Assembly (NCBI GenBank): GCA_902362805.1
Contig: CABIXY010000002.1
Coordinates: 620,001 to 684,000 of the forward strand
Source of the DNA: Eubacteriaceae bacterium
GTDB taxonomy: Bacteria > Bacillota > Clostridia > Peptostreptococcales > Anaerovoracaceae
DNA: 64,000 bases
Direction of reading: 5' to 3'
Shown here: one piece after another, positions 41,182 through 50,245 of the stretch
Layout: each line of letters starts with the position of its first letter
Position numbering within the stretch: position 1 is the stretch's first letter
Notes under the pieces: generated by a model
The model's database searches: none
Seen by the model: the letters and a program-made list of their open reading frames with translations, nothing else
Told to the model about the DNA's origin: nothing
Made by a program: the position numbers and the translations under genes

Positions 41182-42089
41182 TGAAAGATCTCCTTCAGAC
41201 AGTCTGCATCGCTGTCGTATTCTGAAATATTGAACCACTTCATCTCTTTATATCGCTTAAACCAGGTCAATTGACGCTTGGCATAGTGACGGGTGTTTTT
41301 CTTGACCAAGTCGATGGCTTCCTGCAGGGAATACTGACCGTGATAATAAGCGATGATTTCTTTATAACCGATGCCTTTCATGGAGATGTCAGCTTCGGTC
41401 AGGCCTTTGGCCAAGAGTTCTCTGACTTCCTCCAAAAGTCCGCGTTTTATGAGGAGGTCAACTCTCCTGTTGATACGGTCGTATAATTCTTCACGATTTC
41501 TGGTCAGACCGATTAAGATGGCATCGTAGTCTGCCGTCGGCTGCAGATCTTTTGAAAAATCTCTGACCTTTTTGCCTTCTTCCGCTGCTTCCAGAGCGCG
41601 AACTACCTTTTTGATGTTGTTAGGATGAATCCTATTGGCAGCGTCCGGGTCTGCATTGGCTAGTTTTTCATGGAGATATTCCGGACCAAATTCGTCGGCT
41701 TCTCGATATAGCTGGTCTCTATAAGCATCGTTTCGCGGCGGCGCGCTGAAATCCATATCATAAAGCAGTGCATTGAGATAAAGACCGGTTCCTCCCGCGA
41801 TAACGGGTGTTTTTTCCTTTGCGAAGATTTCCTCGATGGCTTTCTTGGCCAGCGCCTGATACTTTGCTGCAGAAAAAGCCTGGGCAGGATCGATCTCATC
41901 CACCAGATAATGCTTGACGCGGGCTTGTTCTTCTGCTGTCGGTTTTGCACTGCCGATATCCATACATTTGTACAGCTGCATAGAATCGCAGGAAACGATT
42001 TCCCCGTTCACCTTGAGAGCGGTTTCGATGGCGTATTCAGTTTTTCCGACGGCCGTAGGGCCGCAAATTACGATGATTTTTCTTTCCAT
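41163..42089 (-). CDS. miaA: tRNA dimethylallyltransferase MiaA
   Basis: 308 residues. IIVICGPTAVGKTEYAIE is the P-loop; EIVSCDSMQLYKCMDIGSAKP and VIAGGTGLYLNALLYD are family signatures; DYDAILIGLTRNREELYDRINRRVD and KKNTRHYAKRQLTWFKR close the enzyme. It adds a dimethylallyl group to A37 of tRNAs that read U-starting codons. The donor DMAPP comes from the MEP pathway, whose dxs gene lies at 53.6-55.4 kb. It follows mutL by 6 bases and overlaps the recombinase gene. Confidence 0.96.
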   Translation of the reverse strand: MERKIIVICGPTAVGKTEYAIETALKVNGEIVSCDSMQLYKCMDIGSAKPTAEEQARVKHYLVDEIDPAQAFSAAKYQALAKKAIEEIFAKEKTPVIAGGTGLYLNALLYDMDFSAPPRNDAYRDQLYREADEFGPEYLHEKLANADPDAANRIHPNNIKKVVRALEAAEEGKKVRDFSKDLQPTADYDAILIGLTRNREELYDRINRRVDLLIKRGLLEEVRELLAKGLTEADISMKGIGYKEIIAYYHGQYSLQEAIDLVKKNTRHYAKRQLTWFKRYKEMKWFNISEYDSDADCLKEIFQWLEKK

Positions 42090-42095
42090 ATATTT

Positions 42096-43922
42096 TTATG
42101 CTCGCTTAAACATTCTTTCAATTTCATATTGTGAAAATTTTATAAAGGTCGGCCTGCCATGAGGGCAGGAAAAAGGATTCCGACAGCGTTTCAACTGATC
42201 CAGGAGCGCTTTCATTTCTTCCATTGAGATGTAATCATGGGCCTTGATTGCAGATTTACAGGACTTTGTAATCAATTTGTTGATGACCACTGTATTGTTC
42301 AGATTCGTTCCTTCTGTCACATTGTCGATATAGATTTTAACAAAATCCTCAGCTTCTGAAAGATCCATAAAGGTTGGAATTTCACGAATAACATAGGAAT
42401 TCTGACCAAAGTCTTCGATGGTGAAGTCCATTTCTGTTAGAGAATCCAGCCAGTCATACTCATTTTCTTTGACGGCTAGAGGCACTTCAATGATGATGGG
42501 TGTCAAAATCGGCTGGCGAACTTTTTCGCTGGCCAGATATTCACTCACTAGCTTTTCATAGAAAACACGTTCATGGGCCGCATGCTGATCGATCAGATAA
42601 AAATTCTTTTCATCTACTGCTGTAATATAGGTGCCGAAAATTGCACCTGTCAGTTCTAGTTCATCAAAGTCAAAGGGCTGCAGAAATGGTTTTTCGATAG
42701 ATATTTCCGCTTTCTTTTGTGGCAGAGTTTGTTCCCTTTCCTCTTTGACAAGAGGCTGTTCCTGCTTCTGTTCCTCTGTGAGTGTCTCTTGATAAGGGCG
42801 CAAGGGCTCTTTGACTTGTGGCAGTTCTCTTTTGGTAGACAATATCTGTTTTATGTCTACCTGATTTTCTGCTCTATCTTTACTTTTTATAGGCGTGGAC
42901 ACTTCATCTTTGAAGATGTTTTTTGCTTCGATGACGGCGGCTTTCGTACCCAACGCTTCTTTTACAGCATGGGAGACTAGTTCGATGATTTCATTTTCGT
43001 TATCAAAGCGCACTTCCCTCTTGTTGGGATGTATATTGACATCCAGCCTTTCAGGATCTGTAAAAATGAAGAGAAACGCTACCGGATATCTGCCTTCAAA
43101 GAGACGTTCTTTATACCCTTCGCTTACGCCTCGTTCGATCACTTTGCTGGCAACCACCCTGCCGTTGACAAAGAAAATCTGGTTGCGCCTGGTGGTGCGA
43201 GATAGGGAAGGCTTTGAGATATAACCAGTAATGCTGCCCGTATTCTCACGGTGATCAACAGGCACTAAATCCTTGTATTCGCTCAATTTGTAGACCGAAA
43301 GGATGGCGTTGAGAACATCACCTTTCCCGGTCGTAGAAAAAGCGATATTCCCATTATTGATAAAACGGAACCTGATGTTCGGATAGGCTAAAGCAATCTG
43401 AGACATGAAATCGATAATCTGCCCACTTTCAGCGGAGTCTGATTTGAGAAATTTCTGTCTTGCCGGCGTATTATAAAACAAATCAGTAATGATAATCGTA
43501 GTGCCGTCGGGACAGCCGGTCCCACTATTTGAAAGGACTTCACTGCCGTGAATCAGCAGCTTGGCCCCCACTTTTTCCTCTCTTGTTTTTGTCACCAACT
43601 CTGTATGGGTAACGGCTGCGATGCTGGCTAGGGCTTCTCCCCGAAAACCCAGTGTCTCTATGGCATTTAAATCCTTTGCTGTCTCTATTTTACTGGTAGC
43701 GTGACGAAGAAAAGCCGTTTCTACCTCATTCCTGCTGATTCCGCAGCCGTTGTCTGTGACTCTGATGTAGGATTTTCCGCCATTTTTTATCTCTACGATA
43801 ATAGAATCAGCTCCAGAGTCGATGGAGTTTTCTACTAGCTCCTTGACAATGGAGACAGGCCTTTCTATGACCTCCCCTGCGGCGATTTTGTCCGCAACAT
43901 TCTTTTCTAATACTCTAATCAT
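42096..43922 (-). CDS. mutL: DNA mismatch repair protein MutL
   Basis: 608 residues from the ATG at 43922; a TTG one codon earlier is possible. The GHKL ATPase half has VLEKNVADKIAAGEVIERP, LVENSIDSGADSIIVEIKNGG, DNGCGI and TLGFRGEALASIAAVT. The C-terminal dimerisation domain has LIDQHAAHERVFYEKL and AIKAHDYISMEEM, then CPHGRPTFIKFS. The motif DQHAAHERV and the C-terminal CPHGRP box belong to endonuclease-type MutL, which nicks the strand to be repaired. The middle linker (about 335-420) is rich in Glu, Lys and Gln. It overlaps the mutS stop by 8 bases. Confidence 0.97.
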   Translation of the reverse strand: MIRVLEKNVADKIAAGEVIERPVSIVKELVENSIDSGADSIIVEIKNGGKSYIRVTDNGCGISRNEVETAFLRHATSKIETAKDLNAIETLGFRGEALASIAAVTHTELVTKTREEKVGAKLLIHGSEVLSNSGTGCPDGTTIIITDLFYNTPARQKFLKSDSAESGQIIDFMSQIALAYPNIRFRFINNGNIAFSTTGKGDVLNAILSVYKLSEYKDLVPVDHRENTGSITGYISKPSLSRTTRRNQIFFVNGRVVASKVIERGVSEGYKERLFEGRYPVAFLFIFTDPERLDVNIHPNKREVRFDNENEIIELVSHAVKEALGTKAAVIEAKNIFKDEVSTPIKSKDRAENQVDIKQILSTKRELPQVKEPLRPYQETLTEEQKQEQPLVKEEREQTLPQKKAEISIEKPFLQPFDFDELELTGAIFGTYITAVDEKNFYLIDQHAAHERVFYEKLVSEYLASEKVRQPILTPIIIEVPLAVKENEYDWLDSLTEMDFTIEDFGQNSYVIREIPTFMDLSEAEDFVKIYIDNVTEGTNLNNTVVINKLITKSCKSAIKAHDYISMEEMKALLDQLKRCRNPFSCPHGRPTFIKFSQYEIERMFKRA

Positions 43923-46533
43923 CAATTGCTTCCTTCAATTCTTCTAAAATCTTGATGGCCTGTGAAGGCGTGACTTCCATAAGATCCAGCTCTTTCAGTC
44001 TATCTACAACGGGGTTCGGACCTGGTGTAAAGAACGAAATCTGTTCCTCATCCGTCACTGTGATTTCACTCTGTTTCGGTGCGGTGATTTCAATCTGCAC
44101 ACTTCCAGCCTCTAATCCGTGAAGTTTATTTTGTGCGTTTTCTAAAAGCGCAAGGGGAATACCGGCCAGTTTTGCTACGTGGATGCCGTAGCTGCGGCTG
44201 GCTGAGCCGGGAATGATTTTGTGCAGGAATACGATATTTCCGTTTTCCTCGGAAACATCTACATTGAGATTGCGTACCCCCTGAATCTGTTCTTCCAGAA
44301 CGGTCAGTTCATGATAATGGGTTGCAAAGAGTGTTCTGATATGGGTTTTCTCGTTACACAGGTAGTCCACAGCTGCCCAAGCGATGGAGAGTCCGTCATA
44401 AGTGCTGGTGCCGCGGCCGATTTCGTCCAGAATGATCAGGCTTCGCTCCTTGGAGCAGTTGAGGATGTATGCCAGTTCACTCATCTCCACAAAGAAGGTG
44501 GACTGCCCCTGTGCCAGATTATCCGATGCGCCGATTCTCGTGAAGATTCTATCCACCACGCCGATACGTGCATATTCACAAGGAACAAAACAGCCCGCCT
44601 GGGCCATGAGGACAATCAAAGCAGTCTGTCTCATGTAGGTTGACTTACCTGCCATGTTAGGTCCGGTGATAATCAACATGCTGGTATCTGTATTATTTAA
44701 GTACGTATCATTTGAAACAAACATACCGTCAGATATCATCTGCTCGATGACTGGATGTCTGCCCTTTTCAATCTGCAGTTCCAAACTTTCATCGATGACT
44801 GGTTTCACATATCCAAGTTTATTGCTTACATTAGAGAAAGCACAGAGCACGTCTAATTGGGCAATAGCCTGTGACGTTTCTTGAATTTCTTTAATATAGC
44901 CTTGAATCTCCGCGCGAATGTCTGTAAACAATTCATATTCCAACTGATTAATTTTGGTTTCTGCGTTGAGAACCAAATTTTCCATTTCTTTCAGTTCCGG
45001 TGTAATGTATCGTTCGTTGTTGACTAAGGTCTGTTTCCTGATATAGTCTTCCGGAACCAGTCCTGTATTAGACTTGGTTACATCAATATAATAACCGAAG
45101 ACCTTATTGAAACCAACTTTTAGATTTTTAATGCCTGTACGTTCTCTTTCCGCATTTTCCAGGTTTGCAATCCACTGTTTGCCATCTTTGATGGAGAACT
45201 TGATATGATCGAGCTCCTCTGAATAACCTTCTTTGATGATGCCGCCTTCTTTGATTGTAAAAGGAGCGTCTTCGCAGATAGCCTTCTCAATAAGGTCATA
45301 GATGTGTTCTAAATCGTGAATCTGACCGCAAAGGTGCTGTAAAAGTGCAGAATGGGAGTATTCCAGACCGCTTTTTATTTCCGGCAGTACGAAAACCGAG
45401 TTTTTTAAGGCGATGAGATCTTTGCCGTTAGCGTTTCCTGAAGCGATTCTGCCGGTTAGTCTTTCAAAGTCATAGACCTGCTTCAAGGCCTCTCTGATAT
45501 TGTTTTCCAACATGGGCTGCTGGGTCAGTTCCTCTACCGCATCCAGCCGCAGATTGATTTCTGAAGCGTTGTTGAGAGGTTCTCTCAGCCACTGTTTCAG
45601 TTTCCGGCTTCCCATAGCGGTACCGGTTTTATCCAGAACACCCAGCAGGGAGCCCTGTATTTTTTTATCATACAAGGTCTCGGTAATTTCCAAATTGCGC
45701 AGTGTTGCTTTGTCCAAAGACATGTGTTTGCCAATTTCGTAGAATTGGCAGCGAGTCAGCTGTTTTAAATTTTGCTTCTGGGTTTCTAGCAAATAGGCCA
45801 AAAGTGCACCCAGGGACAGTATGCAAAGGTCTCTGCCGGCAAGCCCTAAGGACGTTAGCGAAATAGAGCCAAATTGGGCTTTAATTGCGTCTTCTGCGGC
45901 TTTTTGAGCGTAATAGGAATCATTCATCACAAAGAGAAAACCGCCTGTTACAGCTTTAATTTCGTCTTCACCATAATTGATCGCAAAAGATTCGTTAATC
46001 ATAATTTCCTTGGCGTCTATTTTTACCAGTTCATTGAGTACATCTTCGAAAAGATTAATGCTAGTCGTCTCTTCTGTAGTGTAAAGCTCACCAGTAGAAA
46101 TATCGCAATAAGAAATGGACATACCGCTCTTGTCCATATAAACCGATGCCAGATAGTTGTTTTCTTTCTCGTTAAGCATGGTTTGGGAAGTCACTGTTCC
46201 CGGCGTAACAATCTGTATCACCTCTCGTTTTACAATACCTTTTGCCGCTGCAGGGTCTTCTGTCTGTTCGCAAATTGCAACTTTGTAGCCCTTTTCCACC
46301 AATCTTGCGATATATGTATCTGCGGAATGAAAAGGAACTCCGCACATGGGAGCCCTTTCCTCTTGACCGCAGTTCTTTCCTGTTAATGTCAACTCTAATT
46401 CACGAGATGCTTCAATGGCATCCTCATAAAACATTTCATAAAAATCTCCCAGTCTGAAAAACATGATGCAGTCCTGGTAATCTGCTTTGATTTCTAAATA
46501 TTGCTGCATCATCGGGGATAATTTGTTTGCCAT
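43915..46533 (-). CDS. mutS: DNA mismatch recognition protein MutS
   Basis: 872 residues from the ATG at 46533, preceded by AAAGGAG; a longer in-frame reading to 46707 has no site and would run into the next gene. It starts MANKLSPMMQQYLEIK and has the mismatch-contact FYEMF motif (LGDFYEMFYEDA). The ATPase shows Walker A ITGPNMAGKSTYMRQTA, ASDNLAQGQSTFFVEM, Walker B LIILDEIGRGTSTYDG and TLFATHYHELT. MutL follows. The C-terminal tail includes the helical region used for dimer contacts. Confidence 0.98.
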   Translation of the reverse strand: MANKLSPMMQQYLEIKADYQDCIMFFRLGDFYEMFYEDAIEASRELELTLTGKNCGQEERAPMCGVPFHSADTYIARLVEKGYKVAICEQTEDPAAAKGIVKREVIQIVTPGTVTSQTMLNEKENNYLASVYMDKSGMSISYCDISTGELYTTEETTSINLFEDVLNELVKIDAKEIMINESFAINYGEDEIKAVTGGFLFVMNDSYYAQKAAEDAIKAQFGSISLTSLGLAGRDLCILSLGALLAYLLETQKQNLKQLTRCQFYEIGKHMSLDKATLRNLEITETLYDKKIQGSLLGVLDKTGTAMGSRKLKQWLREPLNNASEINLRLDAVEELTQQPMLENNIREALKQVYDFERLTGRIASGNANGKDLIALKNSVFVLPEIKSGLEYSHSALLQHLCGQIHDLEHIYDLIEKAICEDAPFTIKEGGIIKEGYSEELDHIKFSIKDGKQWIANLENAERERTGIKNLKVGFNKVFGYYIDVTKSNTGLVPEDYIRKQTLVNNERYITPELKEMENLVLNAETKINQLEYELFTDIRAEIQGYIKEIQETSQAIAQLDVLCAFSNVSNKLGYVKPVIDESLELQIEKGRHPVIEQMISDGMFVSNDTYLNNTDTSMLIITGPNMAGKSTYMRQTALIVLMAQAGCFVPCEYARIGVVDRIFTRIGASDNLAQGQSTFFVEMSELAYILNCSKERSLIILDEIGRGTSTYDGLSIAWAAVDYLCNEKTHIRTLFATHYHELTVLEEQIQGVRNLNVDVSEENGNIVFLHKIIPGSASRSYGIHVAKLAGIPLALLENAQNKLHGLEAGSVQIEITAPKQSEITVTDEEQISFFTPGPNPVVDRLKELDLMEVTPSQAIKILEELKEAIDD

Positions 46534-46619
46534 ATATATGTATTTTCTCCTTTTCTTGCTCGTTTCGTTCCTTAGCGAAAAATAAAAATTGTCTATGGTT
46601 TCTTGCTCTTGGCAATGTA

Positions 46620-47579
46620 TTATGGAACTATTATACCAAAATCTCTGCCTGCTTGTAAAGTCAGGGTGAGATCCTCTTTGATTTTCTCGTGGAAGACCGT
46701 GCGCCACTGGATTTCCTCTGGCGGATTGACATAGAGGGAGGAAAACGCAGTGCGAACAGTATCGTCTTCTTCATCGTAGGCAAATATGATACCAGCACCC
46801 CCTATCTCACCATAGGAACAATCTTTGATAGAAAAAATGTCTTCTGATAAATCTGGTTCAAGGGTATAGGTGAGCCGAATATAATGCCAATGGTCATCTT
46901 CCTCCTCATCTGGTTCGCTGGACAGGATTTTCAGCATATGCTGCTGGCCCGTAAGCGGTCGAATAAAATGGATTTCTTCTCCAATTTCTCTGACCGAGAA
47001 ACGAGGACCGGATATCTCAACGTCGTCGGCTTCTAGGGAGATTTCAATCTGACTGATATTATTTACGCCGGCGAAATTTTCAGGCCATTCACACTCCACA
47101 TGGATAATGAGCCAGCCGTCAGAATCATCCAGAGCATAGTGTCTGAGAATCTGCGGCATGTTTTCACAAGGCTCAGCGCTATCATAACGAAGAGGAATCC
47201 AGGCATCACTCATAGAACATCCGGAATCTACAGGGTTCCCATCGATTGTGATATGAATGGGAGACGTCTCTCCATAAGGGCTGTCAGCGTACATTGTTTC
47301 TCGCTCCGCAGAGGAGACTTCATCGTGGCGGCCTTCTTTTGCCATCTGCATCAAATAGCCCCATTTGGCATAAAACTCGCGAATCGTCTCATCTTTGATT
47401 CTTTTGCAGATGTGAAAGACCGGTCCTTTGTCAAAGAGGTACATGGACAAGACTTTCCATTCCTCATCACCCCAAAGGGAAGTTTTATTGATGGGAACCT
47501 CCACACCGGATTTTTGATTTTTCGGACTTTGAAGATCAGCGTAGAAAAAGCTGTCGTAGGAAACATTCCATTCAGACAT
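46620..47579 (-). CDS. Hypothetical cytoplasmic protein, 319 residues
   Basis: Not recognised. No signal peptide or membrane segment. The sequence is acidic and rich in beta strands and aromatic residues (MSEWNVSYDSFFYADLQ, WKVLSMYLFDKGPVFHICKR, SDGWLIIHVECEWPENFAGV, DHWHYIRLTYTLEPDLSED). The start has AAGGAGG at a good distance. The layout, with paired strands and many Trp and Asp, recalls proteins of unknown function found as isolated genes in gut Clostridia. It lies upstream of mutS on the same strand, 86 bases away. Confidence 0.65.
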   Translation of the reverse strand: MSEWNVSYDSFFYADLQSPKNQKSGVEVPINKTSLWGDEEWKVLSMYLFDKGPVFHICKRIKDETIREFYAKWGYLMQMAKEGRHDEVSSAERETMYADSPYGETSPIHITIDGNPVDSGCSMSDAWIPLRYDSAEPCENMPQILRHYALDDSDGWLIIHVECEWPENFAGVNNISQIEISLEADDVEISGPRFSVREIGEEIHFIRPLTGQQHMLKILSSEPDEEEDDHWHYIRLTYTLEPDLSEDIFSIKDCSYGEIGGAGIIFAYDEEDDTVRTAFSSLYVNPPEEIQWRTVFHEKIKEDLTLTLQAGRDFGIIVP

Positions 47580-47598
47580 GATAAAACCTCCTTGCGAT

Positions 47599-47925
47599 TT
47601 ATCTCTCGTATTTCTTTAATATCTTCTCATAATAGCGAATGAGCCAGATCATTCCCATTGTACAGGCCAGTATCAAAAGAACAACCGCAAATATCCGGTG
47701 CCAGAAGAAACTGATCCCTGAAATCCAAAACGGCACAGAGTAACTGCACCACATGATTCCGTTGGCCTTATTATAAGCCGGAATGTCTTTTATTTTGTAA
47801 GCCGGGACTTCTGAACCTGACCAAAACCACATCGGTTTTTCGAGTTTCTTTGCATAAAAACCGATGCAAGTAAACAAGGCGGCACAGCCCCATGTACAAA
47901 TGATCCAGATTATATTAGCAGTCAA
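47599..47925 (-). CDS. Small membrane protein, probable TTG start
   Basis: 108 residues if started at the TTG at 47925, eight bases after AAAAGGAG; a longer reading from 47955 passes through that site. Three membrane segments are likely: about 5-22 (IIWIICTWGCAALFTCIGFY), 60-77 (YSVPFWISGISFFW) and 78-97 (FAVVLLILACTMGMIWLI). Between the first two lies SEVPAYKIKDIPAYNKANGIMW, a pattern I associate with an uncharacterised clostridial membrane family. No function is assigned. It stands 19 bases before the 319-residue protein gene and probably shares its transcript. Confidence 0.6.
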   Translation of the reverse strand: MTANIIWIICTWGCAALFTCIGFYAKKLEKPMWFWSGSEVPAYKIKDIPAYNKANGIMWCSYSVPFWISGISFFWHRIFAVVLLILACTMGMIWLIRYYEKILKKYER

Positions 47926-48108
47926 GCAGTGTCTCCTTTTCTTCCTTTGCAGCAACGCTGCTAGATTACAACATTCATTATATCAAAAATACTCTTTGAA
48001 TGAAACAAGGAAGTTGGGCCTGTACGGAAAATGAGTATAAAAAAATCTATTAAAGGGGTTCATATGATAAAGCTACGAAAGGTTGACGATTTGTGTCATC
48101 CATGATAA

Positions 48109-48147
48109 CACAAAAGCAGGAAGGCGTCATGCTTTCCTGCTTTTGTG
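48109..48147. terminator. Hairpin between convergent or tandem minus-strand units
   Basis: A perfect 14-bp inverted repeat (CACAAAAGCAGGAA at 48109-48122 with 48134-48147) with an 11-base loop, 20 bases after the stop of the 64-residue protein gene. Only short T runs flank it. Confidence 0.6.
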
Positions 48148-48167
48148 AACTGCTATCTCAGCAGTCA

Positions 48168-48362
48168 TTATTTCATTTCTTTTTCGATAAAATAGTTGGC
48201 GATTTCGAAGGCTTTTACGCGTCTCTTTGCCAATGTAATCTGAGATTTGTATCGCTCTGGGTTTTCTTTCCCTTCAAAGGTCTTTATGGTTTCCCTCAGC
48301 TTGTGCAGGGTTGAGTCAATTTGTCTTTTTGCTTCTGTCAAATCTTCTTTCGAATACTCCAC
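48168..48362 (-). CDS. Small helical protein paired with the Rpn-type nuclease gene
   Basis: 64 residues, no known domain. It is almost wholly helical and charged (KEDLTEAKRQIDSTLHKLRE, ERYKSQITLAKRRVKAFEIA), with heptad spacing that suggests a coiled coil. It begins 2 bases after the Rpn-type gene, so the two are surely cotranscribed. I have an impression that such small proteins often follow this nuclease family, but cannot verify that here. Function unknown; a partner or regulator of the nuclease is possible. Confidence 0.65.
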   Translation of the reverse strand: MEYSKEDLTEAKRQIDSTLHKLRETIKTFEGKENPERYKSQITLAKRRVKAFEIANYFIEKEMK

Positions 48363-48364
48363 AT

Positions 48365-49261
48365 TTACTCCTCATCATAATTTTCCATATAGGCTAGTGC
48401 AGCGTTCTTTTCCATAGGGTATTTCTCTAGTAATTTCTTCAAAGCCTCATCCCTGGACAGGTTGAACTCTTTGTATGTGGATATCAGATTCAGGATGCCT
48501 TCTTTTCTTGCCTCTTCGCGCGCCTCTTGTGCCCTGATTTCAGCGAATTCTTCGCTTGTAATATCATTATATAGCATGCTTCCCACCTCCGGACTGTTGT
48601 GCTCCAGAAAGTCTTTGAGAATGTTCTCTCGGATACAACGTGAAATAGCTGTATCAATCGCGTCTTTCAGACCACAGCCTTCCCTTCTGTATGTCCGAAT
48701 ATAGCCGAGGAGGGTGCTGTAACCTCTGAGCTTCTCACTTCTTTCCAGTATCTTATTTGTTTTGCTACTGCCCTTATTATACTCCATTTTGATGACTTTG
48801 ACTATAAGCTCAAGCGAATTTTCCGGCGTATCCCCAAGATAGCTGTCCGAAAGCCTTATCTCAGAAACATCCCACTTTTCACTTCCAGTGTAGAAAACGA
48901 AAAATTCAGGTGCTGGGATTTTCAGATTCTTCCTCCAATAAAGCTCTGCCATAGGGATTATCGTCTCATAGGTTCTTGCTATGTATGCAAGCATACGCAG
49001 TGGCATGTTATGATTGATCGTGCTTTGTGATTCACTCAGAATGAGAAACTTGTCATTAATAATAAAGCCGAGGTCATTTTTTAAACCGACGTAGACTGCA
49101 TCCTCCAAGGTTGTAAACTCAACGGGTGTATCAGATACCAAATCAGTCTCTTCCAAAGCGTTGAACAGTTCAATGGCAGCCTCGGGTTCAGAGAATAGCT
49201 TGCGGAAAACCGTGTCTTGGTAGTTGCGTTGCGGCACGCTCTTTTTATTTGTATAATTCAT
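48365..49261 (-). CDS. Rpn family recombination-promoting nuclease / PD-(D/E)XK transposase-like protein
   Basis: 298 residues. The N-terminal half fits the Rpn/YhgA-like PD-(D/E)XK group: YQDTVFRKLFSEPEAAIELFNAL, then DLGFIINDKFLILSESQSTINHNMPLRMLAYI, where Asp, Glu and Gln form the nuclease core, and ELYWRKNLKIPAPEFFVFYTG. The C-terminal part is helical with AQEAREEARKEGILNLISTY. E. coli Rpn proteins promote RecA-independent recombination and cut DNA. GGAGG stands 9 bases before the ATG, and a good promoter precedes it. Despite the transposase name, no terminal repeats are visible around it. Confidence 0.85.
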   Translation of the reverse strand: MNYTNKKSVPQRNYQDTVFRKLFSEPEAAIELFNALEETDLVSDTPVEFTTLEDAVYVGLKNDLGFIINDKFLILSESQSTINHNMPLRMLAYIARTYETIIPMAELYWRKNLKIPAPEFFVFYTGSEKWDVSEIRLSDSYLGDTPENSLELIVKVIKMEYNKGSSKTNKILERSEKLRGYSTLLGYIRTYRREGCGLKDAIDTAISRCIRENILKDFLEHNSPEVGSMLYNDITSEEFAEIRAQEAREEARKEGILNLISTYKEFNLSRDEALKKLLEKYPMEKNAALAYMENYDEE

Positions 49262-49301
49262 CCATAATTACCTCCTTTTAATTATTATGTTAATTAATGG
49301 A

Positions 49302-49330
49302 AGTATATCATGGTTAGTAACAGAAATCAA
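49302..49330 (-). promoter_or_regulatory. SigmaA-type promoter for the Rpn-type gene
   Basis: On the minus strand: TTGATT (49330-49325), a 17-base spacer and TATACT (49307-49302), about 40 bases before the start codon. Confidence 0.7.
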
Positions 49331-49494
49331 GGTTTCTGTAAAATACTGTAAAATATCCCGTGGCGAATTCCAAACCTATCAATGACTGATTGAGTTTAAA
49401 TTTAAACAATATCTATAACAACAAGCCGCTACGACCAAGGTTATCACCTGACCGCACAGAATTGAAAAGTTACCCGCAGTTAAATCTTTCCCTC

Positions 49495-50235
49495 TTACTC
49501 GGGGCTGTATCCCGACTCGAAATAGGCGACGCTGGCCTTGTACATCTTCCAAGCAGCTATGCCAAGTAAAATATGAACTGCTGCCAGAATCAGCAACAGA
49601 GTCAATCCCAGATCCCATATGCCGAGGATAGAGTATTCTGTGCCCAAACGGATGATCCCCAGCACGAGACAGGCCAGAAGTACATTGAACACCCCCTTCA
49701 CCCTTTTGCTCAGTTTAGGAGTATATTTTTTGAGCGCAAATCGGAACCAGAGCATATAAACACCGCTAAGGAAACTGTAAAAAGCAAGCACTGCAGTGGA
49801 GACGGCGATCAGAAGCCCAATGGTGACAGGAGTGACGCCCTGATAGACCAGCTCAGTGAGCAGGGAATCGATGCCCATTCTAATCAATCCCAGGTCAGAG
49901 TATAGATAGGAACCGATCATAGCGAGAAGAAAAATGGGCCAGGCTGCGGTATCCCACACCATGATAGCAAAAACCTTCCCGAGGACGATGTCTCTTCCTG
50001 ACAGCGGCAGCGTAGCATAGACGGCCGCTTCTTCACCGTAAAGACTTTTGTTGAAAAGCTTGTTATAGGCGACGTAGCTGCAGATCACGGGAACCAGAAG
50101 GAGAAAAAAGGTGCCGAAAAGTCCAAGCAGCGGCATAAAAGTCCAGGAGGCTGCCAGAAGGACGAAAAATGTAAGGGACACTCCCATAGGATTTTGAATC
50201 ATCCTGATATTCATCTCGATTGATTTCATTAACAT
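49495..50235 (-). CDS. ABC-2 type permease-like membrane protein, no ATPase beside it
   Basis: 246 residues from the ATG at 50235, with GAGGTG eight bases upstream. Six membrane segments are visible, in pairs: MGVSLTFFVLLAASW and LFGTFFLLLVPVICSYVAY, a pair near 95-130, VTIGLLIAVSTAVLAFYSF, then two at the end (LLLILAAVHILLGIAAW). The motif YNKLFNKSLYGEEAAVYATLPLSGRDIVLGK between segments 2 and 3 is typical of small ABC-2 permeases. Such permeases need an ATPase, but the only neighbour is a WG-repeat protein 10 bases upstream. The partner may be encoded elsewhere or lost. Confidence 0.75.
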   Translation of the reverse strand: MLMKSIEMNIRMIQNPMGVSLTFFVLLAASWTFMPLLGLFGTFFLLLVPVICSYVAYNKLFNKSLYGEEAAVYATLPLSGRDIVLGKVFAIMVWDTAAWPIFLLAMIGSYLYSDLGLIRMGIDSLLTELVYQGVTPVTIGLLIAVSTAVLAFYSFLSGVYMLWFRFALKKYTPKLSKRVKGVFNVLLACLVLGIIRLGTEYSILGIWDLGLTLLLILAAVHILLGIAAWKMYKASVAYFESGYSPE

Positions 50236-50245
50236 CTCTCTCACC

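Noticed and set aside
46534..46707. N-terminal extension of MutS by 58 codons
   Set aside because: It would start inside the next gene without a ribosome site; MANKLSPMMQQYLEIK at 46533 is the family start.
48365..49261. Insertion sequence around the transposase-like Rpn gene
   Set aside because: No terminal inverted repeats or target duplications are visible; Rpn genes are usually resident.
49379..49618. 79-codon minus-strand frame after the permease
   Set aside because: It overlaps the permease end in another frame and has no ribosome site or recognisable composition.
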